A stretch of DNA of 64,000 nt from the NCBI RefSeq assembly GCF_002938435.1, contig NZ_POQT01000018.1, positions 19,412-83,411 of the forward strand, written 5' to 3'. This document shows positions 56,161 to 64,000 of this stretch, one piece after another (position 1 is the stretch's first letter; each line of letters starts with the position of its first letter). Both the position numbers and the translations under genes were made by a program. This DNA comes from Blastococcus saxobsidens. Lineage in GTDB: Bacteria; Actinomycetota; Actinomycetes; Mycobacteriales; Geodermatophilaceae. Under the pieces are notes generated by a model. The model was not told the DNA's origin, ran no database searches, and saw only the letters and a list, made by a program, of their open reading frames with translations.

Positions 56161-57426
56161 TCAGCTCCCCGTGCCGGGCATGGTGTCCAGCGGGAGGCCG
56201 ACGTACAGCACGCCGATCAGGGCCCCGGTGTCGTCGTGCAGGCCCGTGTAGGCGGTGAAGTACTGCCGGTCGGCGACGGTGGCCGCGCCGGTGTAGACCT
56301 CGCCCGCCAGCACGGCGGCCAGCACCGGGTTGGGCGTGCCGTCGGCGTTCGTGCGGGCGATGTAGGTGCCGACGTTGCGACGACCGGCGGGGTTGAGCAC
56401 GGTGGTGGCTGCCCGCACCATGCTGCCCTGGTCGTCCAGCCTCTGGAACAGGGTGCAGCTGCCGCCGACCTGGCGCACGACCTCGTCGACCAGCAGGGCG
56501 GGCCGTCGGGGGTCGTCGCTGCGGTCCAGCACCACGTCGCCGATGAGGACGTCGGGCAGCTCGGTCGTGTGCGTGGCCCCGGTCGCCTGGTCGCGCACGG
56601 TCACCGCAGAGCGGCTCGTGGCCAGGCGCACGCCGCCGAGGTCGGCGAGCTGCTGCTCGGCGACCGAGAGGGCACGCCGGACGTAGACCACCCGCTGGCT
56701 GTCGGCCAGCTGCGCGACGGCGTCGGTGATCCGCGCCGAGCCGCTGGCCGCGCGCTCGACGTTGTCCACGACCCGCTCCGTGGCGGCCCGCTGCTGCTGC
56801 ACGGCGGCGGCGATGGAGTCCTGGGCATCGTGGATGGAGCCGAGCGTGCCGGTGATCCGCTGGATCACCTCGACCGCCTGCGCCGTCTCCTTCTGCACGG
56901 CCTTGATCTGGGCGTCGATGTCCTGGGCGGCCTGGGCGGTGCGCCCGGCCAGCTCCTTGACCTCGTCGGCGACGACGGCGAAACCCTTGCCCACGTCGCC
57001 GGCACGGGCAGCCTCGACCGAGGCGTTGAGGGCCAGGAACCGGCTCTGCTGGCTGATCGCGGTGATCAGGCGGACGAACTCGGTGATCGACTCGCTGGCG
57101 CTCTGCAGCGCCGCGATCCGCTCGTCGACGGCCCGTGCGTCCTGCACGGCCTCCTCGGCGACGGCGGACGCGCGCTCGGTGCTGGCGGAGATGTCTGCGA
57201 TCGCGGCGCGCAGCTCCGAGAGGGAGGCCGCGGCGTCGCGGGAGGTGTCGGAGACCTCGCGGGAGGCCTGCGCGAGCACGCCCGCCTGCTGGGCCGCGGC
57301 CTCCATGCTGGTGTCCCGCTCGACGCTGCGCCGGGGAGTGGCGGTGGTCCGCCGCGGGGGCGCCTCGGTCGGGGCCGAGGCGGCGACGGGCGCCGTCGCC
57401 TCGGGTCGTGCAGCTGACCAGCGCAC
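56161..57426 (-). CDS. Soluble methyl-accepting protein with C-terminal Cache domain
   Basis: A 421-residue protein. GTG 57426 has a perfect AGGAGG 6 nt upstream. After a disordered 40-residue lead comes the MCP signalling coiled coil (about 41-240); its hairpin tip reads [20 protein letters not shown] then [13 protein letters not shown]. The C-terminal 150 residues form a Cache_3/Cache_2-like domain ([45 protein letters not shown]). No membrane segment or signal peptide is found. Domain order is the reverse of classical chemoreceptors, whose Cache domain is N-terminal and outside the cell. No che genes are nearby. Confidence 0.88.
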   Translation of the reverse strand: MRWSAARPEATAPVAASAPTEAPPRRTTATPRRSVERDTSMEAAAQQAGVLAQASREVSDTSRDAAASLSELRAAIADISASTERASAVAEEAVQDARAVDERIAALQSASESITEFVRLITAISQQSRFLALNASVEAARAGDVGKGFAVVADEVKELAGRTAQAAQDIDAQIKAVQKETAQAVEVIQRITGTLGSIHDAQDSIAAAVQQQRAATERVVDNVERAASGSARITDAVAQLADSQRVVYVRRALSVAEQQLADLGGVRLATSRSAVTVRDQATGATHTTELPDVLIGDVVLDRSDDPRRPALLVDEVVRQVGGSCTLFQRLDDQGSMVRAATTVLNPAGRRNVGTYIARTNADGTPNPVLAAVLAGEVYTGAATVADRQYFTAYTGLHDDTGALIGVLYVGLPLDTMPGTGS

Positions 57427-57645
57427 CTCTGTCCTCCTGACCGGGGATCGCGCAGACCGAAGACCTCGGCGGGGTGCCAGGCGGGTCTGACGGGAGCAGT
57501 CGCTCACCGTGGTTGGAACGACACGGTATGTCTCGCAAGGTCCGCCGTGGGGCGACGCGCCGCGACGGCTGCCGCGGCCCTCCTGCCGGGAACCAGGCCT
57601 CCGGACGGCTTCTGCAGAGCTCTGCTCCGCCGACGTCGGGCCTGA

Positions 57646-58029
57646 GGTCGGCAGGATCTCGCGGCACCGACCGCGGAACCGGCCCACCGTGGCTCAAGCG
57701 GACCGTCCCGGCTGCCGGAGGGCGCGCCCCAGGAGGAGCTGCGAGCGGTCACCCGGGTCGCGTCGACCGTCTGCGGCGTGCCCAACGCGGTGGTGAACAT
57801 CCTCGAAGAGTGCTTCCAGCACCAGGTCGGCTCGGTCGGTTTCGACTGCGGTCGCTCCGACGTCGCCGAGTCGATGTGCGTTCTCGCCATGCGGGACGAG
57901 CGGCTCCGCCACGTGCCCGACGCCCGGCTGGAGCCCGCCTTCGCCACCAACCCGTGGGTCGACGGCCGGTTCGCCGGCGTGCGCCTGTACGCCTCCGCAC
58001 CGCTGCGGGTCGCCGACGGACGGGTGTGA
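57646..58029 (+). pseudogene. GAF-domain fragment
   Basis: The frame EELRAVTRVASTVCGVPNAV, then EECFQHQVGSVGFDCGRSD, FATNPWVDGRFAGVRLYASA and PLRVADGRV is the first two-thirds of a GAF domain as found before PP2C or ANTAR modules. It stops at the point where VGTLCV would follow. There is no start codon upstream of homology (only GTG 57778 inside it) and no RBS. Remnant of a truncated sensor gene. The rest of the 57427-58104 gap shows no other gene. Confidence 0.6.
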
Positions 58030-58104
58030 AGCCGGTCCGCCGCGCCCAGTTCCGGACCGTGCTCGGCGAGCTCGCCGTCCGGACCTGACCGGCGTCAGCG
58101 CGCT

Positions 58105-58647
58105 TCAGGCCGGTGGCCCCGGCTCGTCGTCGTAGGGCCCGAGCGACCGCTGCATCCACAGCACATCCCGCCAACGCCCCTGCTTGAAGCCAATCCGCCG
58201 GTAGGTGCCGATCAGCTCGAAGCCCATCGCCGTGTGCAGCCCGATGCTGGGCTCGTTCGGCAGGGTGATCCCGGCGACGGCGGTCCGGAATCCGCGCTCG
58301 CTGAGCCGGGCGAACAGCGCCTCGTACAACGCCCGCCCGCCGCCCCGCCGTCGCCGGCCGCCGTCCAGGTAGACGCTCGCCTCGCAGGACCAGCGGTAGG
58401 CCGCCCGCTCCTTGTAGGGGCCGGCGTAGGCGTAGCCGACGACGACGCCGTCGTCCTCGAGCACCAGCCATGCGTGCGCCCGCTGGGCGGTGGCGATCCG
58501 CCCCGCCATCTGCTCGCCGGTGGGCGGCTCGAGCTCGAAGGTGATCGTCGTGCCGGTGACGTACGGCGCGTAGATCGCCGCGCAGGCCGCGGCGTCCGCA
58601 GGCGTGGCGTCGCGCACGTCCGTCGCAGAGGCACCCATGATCATCAA
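58105..58647 (-). CDS. GNAT N-acetyltransferase (phosphinothricin acetyltransferase-like)
   Basis: A 180-residue GNAT: DATPADAAACAAIYAPYVTGTTITFELEPP at the N-terminus is the Pat/Bar and MddA signature, then YAGPYKERAAYRWSCEASVYLD, acetyl-CoA loop RRRRGGGRALYEALF and GFKQGRWRDVLWMQ. Relatives acetylate phosphinothricin, methionine sulfone or similar amino acids. Start among clustered ATGs; 58647 given, 58638 (MGASATDV) also possible. The convergent GAF fragment lies downstream. Confidence 0.88.
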   Translation of the reverse strand: MMIMGASATDVRDATPADAAACAAIYAPYVTGTTITFELEPPTGEQMAGRIATAQRAHAWLVLEDDGVVVGYAYAGPYKERAAYRWSCEASVYLDGGRRRRGGGRALYEALFARLSERGFRTAVAGITLPNEPSIGLHTAMGFELIGTYRRIGFKQGRWRDVLWMQRSLGPYDDEPGPPA

Positions 58648-58680
58648 CGGTAGAGGGTGGCTCCGCTAGCGTCGCCCGGC

Positions 58681-59856
58681 GTGCCCGCCGCCGCGTCGTC
58701 GACCACCGTCGCGGGGCTGGTGACCGCGCTCGTCGGGTTCCTCAGCTCCTTCGCCGTCGTGATCACCGGGCTCCGGGCGGTGGGTGCGACGCCGGGTCAG
58801 GCGGCGTCGGGCCTCCTGGTCCTGTCCCTCGCCATGGGGTTGGCGACCGTGCTGCTGGCCCAGCGGACCCGCCTGCCGATCACCGTGGCCTGGTCCACGC
58901 CGGGCGCAGCGCTCCTGGCCAGTGCATCGGCGCCGTCCTGGTCGGTGGCCGTCGCCGCCTTCGTCCTGGTGGGCGGCCTCGTCCTGCTCACCGCCGCGTG
59001 GCCCCGGTTGGGCGACGCGATCGGGGCCATCCCGCCGGTGCTGGCCCAGGCCATGCTGGCCGGCGTCCTGGTGCCGCTGTGCCTGCAGCCGGTCCGGTCC
59101 GCCCTCGAGATGCCCTGGCTCGTGGTTCCGGTGGTCCTCGTCTGGGTCGTGCTGCTCCGGTTCTCCGCGCGGTGGGCCGTGCCGGCCGCCTTCGCGGTCA
59201 CCCTCGGCATCATCGGCTGGCTGGCCGTCCGGGACGGCGGTGTGCCGGCGTCCGCCCTGGTCCCCCGTCTGGACTGGACGACGCCGGACTTCGCCTCCAC
59301 CGCCGTCGTCGGGCTGGCTCTGCCGCTGTTCCTGGTGACCATGGCGTCTCAGAACGTCCCGGGCATGGCGGTGCTCGCGTCCTACGGCTATCGCGCGCCG
59401 TGGCGCCCGGCCATGGCGGTCACCGGCGCCGGCACGGTGCTCGGCGCACCCTTCGGCGGTCACGCGATCAACCTGGCGGCGATCAGCGCGGCGCTGGCGG
59501 CCGGCCCGGAAGCGGACGCCGACCCGGGGCGCCGGTACCTGGCCGCCCGCACGGCGGGGTTCGCCTACGTCGGCTTCGCGCTCGTCTCGGTCGCGGTCGC
59601 CGCCCTCGTCGCCACGGCGCCGGCCGGGTTCGTCGCCGCCGCGGCCGGCCTGGCGCTGTGGCCGGTGCTGGCGTCGTCCCTGAGCGGCGCGCTGGCCCGG
59701 CCCGAGGACCGCATCCCCGTCGTCGCCGCCTTCCTGGTCGCGATCAGCGGGGTGACCGTGGGCGGCATCGGCTCCGCGTTCTGGTCGCTGGCCGTGGGCC
59801 TGGCCTTCTGGGCGTGGTACCGCCCCCGGCCGGTCGAGGTGCCCGGCTCGGCGTGA
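58681..59856 (+). CDS. BenE-family benzoate/H+ symporter-like transporter
   Basis: A 391-residue membrane protein with about 11-12 helices. Family features: GLVTALVGFLSSFAVVITGLRAVGATPGQAASG, WSTPGAALLA and the conserved ASQNVPGMAVLASYGYRAPW and GAPFGGHAINLAAISAALAAG. BenE proteins import benzoate or other aromatic acids. GTG 58681 lies 8 nt after TAGCGT (58667-58672), suggesting a leaderless transcript. No benzoate catabolic genes are adjacent. Confidence 0.9.
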   Translation: MPAAASSTTVAGLVTALVGFLSSFAVVITGLRAVGATPGQAASGLLVLSLAMGLATVLLAQRTRLPITVAWSTPGAALLASASAPSWSVAVAAFVLVGGLVLLTAAWPRLGDAIGAIPPVLAQAMLAGVLVPLCLQPVRSALEMPWLVVPVVLVWVVLLRFSARWAVPAAFAVTLGIIGWLAVRDGGVPASALVPRLDWTTPDFASTAVVGLALPLFLVTMASQNVPGMAVLASYGYRAPWRPAMAVTGAGTVLGAPFGGHAINLAAISAALAAGPEADADPGRRYLAARTAGFAYVGFALVSVAVAALVATAPAGFVAAAAGLALWPVLASSLSGALARPEDRIPVVAAFLVAISGVTVGGIGSAFWSLAVGLAFWAWYRPRPVEVPGSA

Positions 59857-59868
59857 CGGGACGGTCCG

Positions 59869-60702
59869 TCAGCGGCGCCAGAAGTCGAAGCGGTCCCGCC
59901 CCGGGCGGAACCCCGCGGCCTCGGCGACGGCGACGGCCAGCTCGAACTTCTGCCCGACCGCAGCCGGCGCGTGCGCGTCGCTGCCGAAGCTCACCGCCTC
60001 GCCGCCCGCCTCGTAGAACCAGCGCACCTGGTCGGCCGAGGCCAGCGGGCTGCTGGTGTTGATCTCCAGCGCCCGGCCGGTGCCGGCCAGCGCGCGGAAC
60101 ACCGCCCGGTACTCCTCCTCGTAGTCCTTCTCCACGTACCGGTGGCTGCCCCCGGGCCAGTACCGGCGCGGGAAGTCCACGTGCGCCAGCACCTGGAAGA
60201 CGTCGCTGCTCCCGATCATCCCGACCATCTCGCCGAGGTAGCGGCGCATCGTGGCGTCGGCGTCCACGTGCAGCAGCCGCCCCACTCCGATCAGCCGGCC
60301 CTCGTCCGACAGCGAGTGCAGCGAGCCGAGGACCCGGTCGACCGGGGAGTCCTCGAGGTGCTTGGCGATGCTCGCGGCGAACAGGTGCGGCTCGCCGGTC
60401 TCGATGCCCGACCAGATGCGCAGCTCCGGGAACCGGTCGCGCACCTCCGCGATCTCGGCGAAGTAGCCCTCGACGTCGATCGGCAGCTGGTGCGCCGGGT
60501 AGCGGTCGACCAGGCCCTCCTCGGTGGCCCGGTCCTCGGCGTGCCACACGGTGAAGTCCAGGTGCTCGGTGAAGGCGATCGCCGGCAGCCCCTGGGCGAT
60601 CGCGCGCTCGCAGGCCCGGCGCATCGTCGAGGAGTCGGGGGTGTCCCACGACCAGTGGGTGTGCACGTGGTTGTCGGCCGGAAGCTGCCCCTGGTGGTCC
60701 AT
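59869..60702 (-). CDS. PHP-domain phosphoesterase (histidinol phosphatase-like)
   Basis: A 277-residue PHP protein: metal ligands in DNHVHTHWSWDT, FTEHLDF, SGIETGEPH, VLAHVDFPRRY and SFGSDAHAP, the full set. Members include histidinol-phosphate phosphatases (HisK type) and other phosphoesterases; no his genes are near. ATG 60702 chosen (MDHQGQLPADNHVH); GTG 60747 would add 15 residues. It is divergent from the RecQ-like gene and shares the inverted repeat between them. Confidence 0.88.
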   Translation of the reverse strand: MDHQGQLPADNHVHTHWSWDTPDSSTMRRACERAIAQGLPAIAFTEHLDFTVWHAEDRATEEGLVDRYPAHQLPIDVEGYFAEIAEVRDRFPELRIWSGIETGEPHLFAASIAKHLEDSPVDRVLGSLHSLSDEGRLIGVGRLLHVDADATMRRYLGEMVGMIGSSDVFQVLAHVDFPRRYWPGGSHRYVEKDYEEEYRAVFRALAGTGRALEINTSSPLASADQVRWFYEAGGEAVSFGSDAHAPAAVGQKFELAVAVAEAAGFRPGRDRFDFWRR

Positions 60703-60757
60703 CGCCTGTGGATTGTCCTCCGTCGTCCCCAGGTCGCGCGCGGGCACCCGTTCCGTC

Positions 60758-60791
60758 GGTGCTCATGCCTACTGTCGTCGGCATGAGCACC
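60758..60791. promoter_or_regulatory. Inverted repeat covering the recQ-like start codon, with -10 hexamer in the loop
   Basis: GGTGCTCATGCC (60758-60769) and GGCATGAGCACC (60780-60791) form a perfect 12-bp repeat around a 10-nt spacer. The spacer holds TACTGT (60770-60775), a -10 hexamer 7 nt before ATG 60783, which is itself inside the right arm. As DNA it could be an operator. If an upstream transcript covers it, the RNA hairpin would hide the start codon. Confidence 0.6.
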
Positions 60792-63005
60792 GCTGCGCCG
60801 CCGTCCTCGATCGCCGACGAGGCCCTGGAGATCCTGCGCGAGCTCACCGGCCGGCCCGACGCGGTCTTCCGCGAAGGGCAGGACGCCGCCGTCGCCGCGC
60901 TGGTCGAGCGGTCCGCCCGCGCGCTGGTCGTGCAGCGCACCGGATGGGGCAAGTCGGCCGTCTACTTCGTCTCCACCGCGCTGCTGCGCCGTCGCGGGGC
61001 GGGCCCGACCCTGCTGGTGAGCCCGCTGCTGGCGCTGATGCGCGACCAGGTGGCCGCCGCCGCCCGCGCCGGCATCCGCGCGGTCGAGATCTCCAGCGCC
61101 AACATGACCGAGTGGGACGACATCGCCGCCCGCCTGGCCGCCGACGACGTCGACGTGCTGCTCGTCTCCCCCGAGCGGCTCACCAACCCGCGCTTCCGCG
61201 AGGAGCAGCTGCCCGGGCTGGTCGCCCGGTGCGGCCTGGTCGTGGTCGACGAGGCGCACTGCGTGTCCGACTGGGGCCACGACTTCCGGCCCGACTACCG
61301 CCGGATCCGCGACCTGCTGGGCACGCTGCCGGCCGGCACCCCGGTCCTGGCCACGACGGCGACGGCCAACGAGCGCGTGGTCGACGACGTCGCCGAGCAG
61401 CTCGGTGCCGGCGGCGTCGAGGTGACGACGGTCCGCGGCCCGCTGTCCCGCGACTCGCTGCGCCTCGGTGTGCTGCGGCTGCCCTCGGACCGCGCGCGGC
61501 TGGCCTGGCTCAGCTCGCACATCGGCGACCTGCCGGGCAGCGGCATCGTCTACGCGCTCACCGTCGCCGCGGCCGAGGAGACGGCCAACCTGCTGCGCGA
61601 CGCCGGGCACGAGGTGCGCGCCTACACCGGCCGGCTGGACGACGCCGACCGCAAGGACGCGGAGGAGGCGCTGCGCACCAACGAGGTGAAGGCGCTGGTC
61701 GCCACCTCCGCGCTCGGCATGGGCTTCGACAAGCCCGACCTCGGCTTCGTCGTCCACCTCGGGGCCCCCTCCTCGCCGGTCAGCTACTACCAGCAGGTCG
61801 GCCGCGCCGGCCGTGCGGTGGAGCACGCCGACGTGCTGCTCCTGCCCGGCCCTGAGGACATCGCGATCTGGCAGTGGTTCGCCACCTCCTCCATGCCACG
61901 AGAGGACCATGCCGCGGCGGTGCTCACGGCGATGGCAGACGGCAAGGCCTGGTCGGTCGCCCGCCTGGAGACGGTCGCCGACGTGCGCCGGTCCCGCCTG
62001 GAGCTGCTGCTCAAGGTCCTGGCCGTCGACGGCGCGGTGGAGCGGGTGCAGGGTGGCTGGCGGTCCACCGGCCGTCCCTGGGTCTACGACGCCGACCGCT
62101 ACGCCCGTGTGACGCGCACCCGCGAGGCCGAGCAGCGGGCGATGCTCGCCTACGCCCGGCCGGTGGACGAGGCCGAGTGCCGCATGTCGTTCCTGCAGTC
62201 CGCTCTCGACGACCCGACGGCCCGCCCCTGCGGCCGCTGCGACGTCTGCGCCGGGCCCTGGTACGCCACGGACGTGCCCGAGGCCGCGGCCGAGAAGGCG
62301 TCGGCCGCCCTCGACCGGCCGGGTGTGGAGCTGGCGCCCCGGGCGATGTGGCCCACCGGCGCCGACCGGCTGGGCGTCGACGTCAAGGGCAGGATCGCGC
62401 CGTCGGAGCAGCTGGAGACCGGCCGGGCGGTGGCCCGGCTCACCGACCTGGGCTGGGGCCAGCGGCTGCGCACCCTGCTGGGTGACGACGGCGTGGGGGG
62501 CGTCGTGGAACTCGACCTCGAGGCACCCGGTATCGAGGAGGACCCGGACGCCGCCTTCGAGGTCCCGGTGCGGCGGTCGGTCTCCGACGTCCCGCCGGAC
62601 GAGGAGCTCCTGCGGGCCTGCGGTCGGGTGCTCGGTGCGTGGGACTGGAAGGAGCGCCCCGTAGCGGTCGTGGCCATCCCCTCCCGCCGCCGTCCGCAGC
62701 TCGTGACCGGCGTGGCGCAGGGACTGGCGCGGATGGGGCGCCTGCCCTATCTGGGCGAGCTGTCGTCGGCGCACGGCGGCCCGACGGGTCAGCCGGGCGG
62801 CAACAGCGCCTTCCGCCTGGCCGCCGTCTGGGAGCGGATCGTGGTCGGTCCGGAGCTCCGCGCGCGGCTGGCCGAGGTGGACGGGCCGGTCCTGCTGGTC
62901 GACGACCTCGCCGACTCCCGCTGGACGATGACCGTGGCCGGCCGCGAGCTCCGGCGGGCCGGCGCCTCGGCGGTCCTGCCGTTCGCGTTGGCGCTCACCG
63001 CCTGA
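60783..63005 (+). CDS. RecQ-family DNA helicase with C-terminal phosphoribosyltransferase-like domain
   Basis: A 740-residue protein. Helicase core: QRTGWGKSAVYF (Walker A variant), LLVSPLLALMRDQV, VVDEAHCVSDWGHDFRPDY (DEAH plus RecQ loop), ATTATA and QQVGRAGRAV (motif VI). A RecQ zinc site follows (Cys in EAECRMSF then CGRCDVC, about 465-490). The last 120 residues resemble a type I PRTase: VAVVAIPSRRRPQLV and VLLVDDLADSRWT, a PRPP-loop pattern. HRDC is not seen. ATG 60783 appears leaderless. Probable role in recombination repair; the role of the tail is unknown. Confidence 0.88.
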   Translation: MSTAAPPSSIADEALEILRELTGRPDAVFREGQDAAVAALVERSARALVVQRTGWGKSAVYFVSTALLRRRGAGPTLLVSPLLALMRDQVAAAARAGIRAVEISSANMTEWDDIAARLAADDVDVLLVSPERLTNPRFREEQLPGLVARCGLVVVDEAHCVSDWGHDFRPDYRRIRDLLGTLPAGTPVLATTATANERVVDDVAEQLGAGGVEVTTVRGPLSRDSLRLGVLRLPSDRARLAWLSSHIGDLPGSGIVYALTVAAAEETANLLRDAGHEVRAYTGRLDDADRKDAEEALRTNEVKALVATSALGMGFDKPDLGFVVHLGAPSSPVSYYQQVGRAGRAVEHADVLLLPGPEDIAIWQWFATSSMPREDHAAAVLTAMADGKAWSVARLETVADVRRSRLELLLKVLAVDGAVERVQGGWRSTGRPWVYDADRYARVTRTREAEQRAMLAYARPVDEAECRMSFLQSALDDPTARPCGRCDVCAGPWYATDVPEAAAEKASAALDRPGVELAPRAMWPTGADRLGVDVKGRIAPSEQLETGRAVARLTDLGWGQRLRTLLGDDGVGGVVELDLEAPGIEEDPDAAFEVPVRRSVSDVPPDEELLRACGRVLGAWDWKERPVAVVAIPSRRRPQLVTGVAQGLARMGRLPYLGELSSAHGGPTGQPGGNSAFRLAAVWERIVVGPELRARLAEVDGPVLLVDDLADSRWTMTVAGRELRRAGASAVLPFALALTA

Positions 63006-63016
63006 GTTATGCACAG

Positions 63017-63040
63017 CTTTTCGCACACATGTGCGAAAAG
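63017..63040. promoter_or_regulatory. LexA/SOS-box-like palindrome upstream of alkB
   Basis: CTTTTCGCACA and TGTGCGAAAAG flank a 2-nt centre, a perfect 24-nt palindrome. The core TCGCACACATGTGCGA differs from the actinobacterial SOS box TCGAACRNRTGTTCGA only at two symmetric positions. TAGCGT (63047-63052) is a -10 hexamer 6 nt before ATG 63059. The same palindrome could also end the recQ-like transcript. Confidence 0.55.
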
Positions 63041-63058
63041 TCGGGGTAGCGTGCCGGC

Positions 63059-63685
63059 ATGACGCTGGCGCACCAGCCCTCGATGTGGGACCTCGCCGAG
63101 GAGGCGACGCTCAATCCGCTGCACGTCGTCGTCCGGCACCAGCTCGGTCGCGGCGCGTGGGTGGACCACCTGCCCGGCTGGGTGTCGGGGTCCGACGAGG
63201 TGCTCGACGTGCTGCTCGGGGACATCGGCTGGCGGGAGGACCGCCGGCAGATGTACGAGCGCGAGGTCGCCGTGCCACGGCTGCTCCGTTGGTACGGCGG
63301 AGCCGATCAGCTGCCACACGCGCTGCTGACCGAGGCGCGCGAGCAGCTCAACCGGCACTACGCGCCCGAACTCGGAGAACCCTTCGTCTCCGCCGGCATG
63401 TGCCTGTACCGCGACGGGCGGGACAGCGTGGCCTGGCACGGAGACCGGATCGGCCGGGGTCGGTCCACCGACACGATGGTCGCCATCGTCTCCTTAGGCT
63501 CGCCGCGTCCGCTCCTGCTCCGCCCGGTCGGCGGTGGGGAGTCGCTGCGGTTCCCGCTCGGCCACGGGGACCTGGTCGTGATGGGCGGCTCCTGCCAGCG
63601 GACGTGGGAGCACTGCATCCCCAAGACCACCAAGCCCGTGGGCCCGCGCGTCAGCGTCCAGTTCCGGCCCCGCGGAGTGGCGTGA
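63059..63685 (+). CDS. alkB: AlkB-family 2-oxoglutarate/Fe(II) dioxygenase
   Basis: A 208-residue AlkB homologue: iron ligands His and Asp in VAWHGDRIGRG (HxD), a distal His in RTWEHCIPKT, and the 2-oxoglutarate Arg in PRVSVQFRPRG. It should oxidatively demethylate alkylated bases in DNA or RNA. ATG 63059 has no RBS but a TAGCGT -10 6 nt upstream, so leaderless. The palindrome at 63017-63040 suggests damage control. It follows the RecQ-like helicase gene by 53 nt. Confidence 0.88.
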   Translation: MTLAHQPSMWDLAEEATLNPLHVVVRHQLGRGAWVDHLPGWVSGSDEVLDVLLGDIGWREDRRQMYEREVAVPRLLRWYGGADQLPHALLTEAREQLNRHYAPELGEPFVSAGMCLYRDGRDSVAWHGDRIGRGRSTDTMVAIVSLGSPRPLLLRPVGGGESLRFPLGHGDLVVMGGSCQRTWEHCIPKTTKPVGPRVSVQFRPRGVA

Positions 63686-64000
63686 CCAGGTCTTTTCCCC
63701 TCCAGGCGCGTGCCCGGGACCCCCCGGGGACCCCCCCTGCAGAACCCCTTTCTCGAGGTGTACTGTTCTCTCTGCGCCCCACGGGAGGCCCGCAAGGGAC
63801 ACCGAGGAGCCCCCCACGGGGATGGCTCTGGAAGCGGCGTAGAGTTGGACATCCAGCTAGGGACGGAGCCCGGAAGGGTCGAGTTTCTGCGCGTCCGCTC
63901 CTTGAGAACTCAACAGCGTGCCGAAAGTCAGTGCCAAGTAATACCCCGTGCCGCGGCTCGTGCAGTCGTGGCAGGGATTCCTTTGGTTGATTGATATCGC
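63686..64000 (+). other. Ribosomal RNA operon promoter/leader region (16S gene beyond window)
   Basis: No protein gene is seen. CTTGAGAACTCAACAGCGTG (63901-63920) is the leader motif typically found upstream of actinobacterial 16S rRNA genes, and the last bases (TTTGGTTGATTG) also fit the pre-16S leader. Upstream, TACTGT (63761-63766) and TAGAGT (63840-63845) are candidate -10 hexamers of rrn promoters; -35 elements are unclear. The 16S gene should begin a few hundred bases past the right edge. Confidence 0.75.

Noticed and set aside
63686..64000. Small ORF at 63710-63994
   Set aside because: It overlaps the rRNA leader motif and lacks an RBS and a recognisable domain; the region is better read as rrn promoter and leader.

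Overview
The window is very GC-rich, gene-dense actinobacterial DNA. Third codon positions are nearly always G or C, GTG starts are common, and both a DtxR/IdeR-type iron box and an actinobacterial rRNA leader motif are present. The best guess for the family is Geodermatophilaceae (Geodermatophilus, Blastococcus or a relative). That guess rests on one gene. At 32999-33658 a peroxiredoxin-like protein has an in-frame TAG exactly where its family carries the catalytic Cys/Sec (W-*-P-Y-C). A small SECIS-like hairpin follows about 20 nt later. Selenocysteine encoded by UAG instead of UGA has been reported from Geodermatophilus and Blastococcus. Every intact CDS I call here ends in TGA, and none ends in TAG or TAA, which fits a genome where UAG is free for this use.

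Layout. 1-7.8 kb: partner-switching signalling genes (HATPase anti-sigma proteins, a GAF-ANTAR antiterminator, a large PAS/GAF/PP2C phosphatase). Between them lie a decayed nucleoside hydrolase/permease pair and a poorly coding C-rich stretch. 7.8-15.7 kb: a two-armed thiamine locus. The leftward arm is cytX-thiO-thiS-thiG-thiE-like behind a TPP riboswitch. Two tenA paralogues run rightward, followed by a second TPP riboswitch and thiM-thiE-thiD. 15.8-24.3 kb: mntH, a frameshifted SDR, GNAT, hydrolase, MDR reductase, msrA, haloalkane dehalogenase-like, rRNA methyltransferase-like and phosphoribosyltransferase genes. 24.5-31.5 kb: MEDS-HATPase sensor, membrane diguanylate cyclase, DNA ligase, SulP-merR and small proteins. 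31.5-38 kb: membrane proteins, TetR, the UAG selenoprotein candidate, DUF421, marR/ABC exporter and an Old Yellow Enzyme. 38-44.5 kb: a convergent GGDEF/EAL pair and an FtsX-type ABC operon. 44.6-52.4 kb: serine beta-lactamase-like esterase, SRPBCC, SDR, flavin monooxygenase, uracil/xanthine permease and DUF2470. 52.5-58 kb: rpsD, two more PP2C phosphatases and a soluble MCP with a C-terminal Cache domain. 58-64 kb: GNAT, BenE, PHP phosphatase, a RecQ-like helicase with a phosphoribosyltransferase-like tail, alkB and the leader of an rRNA operon whose 16S gene lies beyond the right edge.

Themes. (1) Thiamine synthesis, salvage and uptake are gathered in one locus under two riboswitches. (2) Signalling is dense: three HATPase proteins, three PP2C phosphatases, two diguanylate cyclases and one EAL protein. 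(3) Redox and damage repair: candidate selenoperoxiredoxin, MsrA, AlkB, RecQ-like helicase, OYE. (4) An interspersed hairpin repeat, with arms of 18-27 bp, occurs three times between genes. (5) Several genes appear leaderless, with a TANNNT -10 hexamer 6-8 nt before the start codon. (6) Five loci look broken: nucleoside hydrolase, APC permease, SDR, a GAF fragment and a thioesterase tail. I saw no tRNA, CRISPR array, insertion sequence or prophage.
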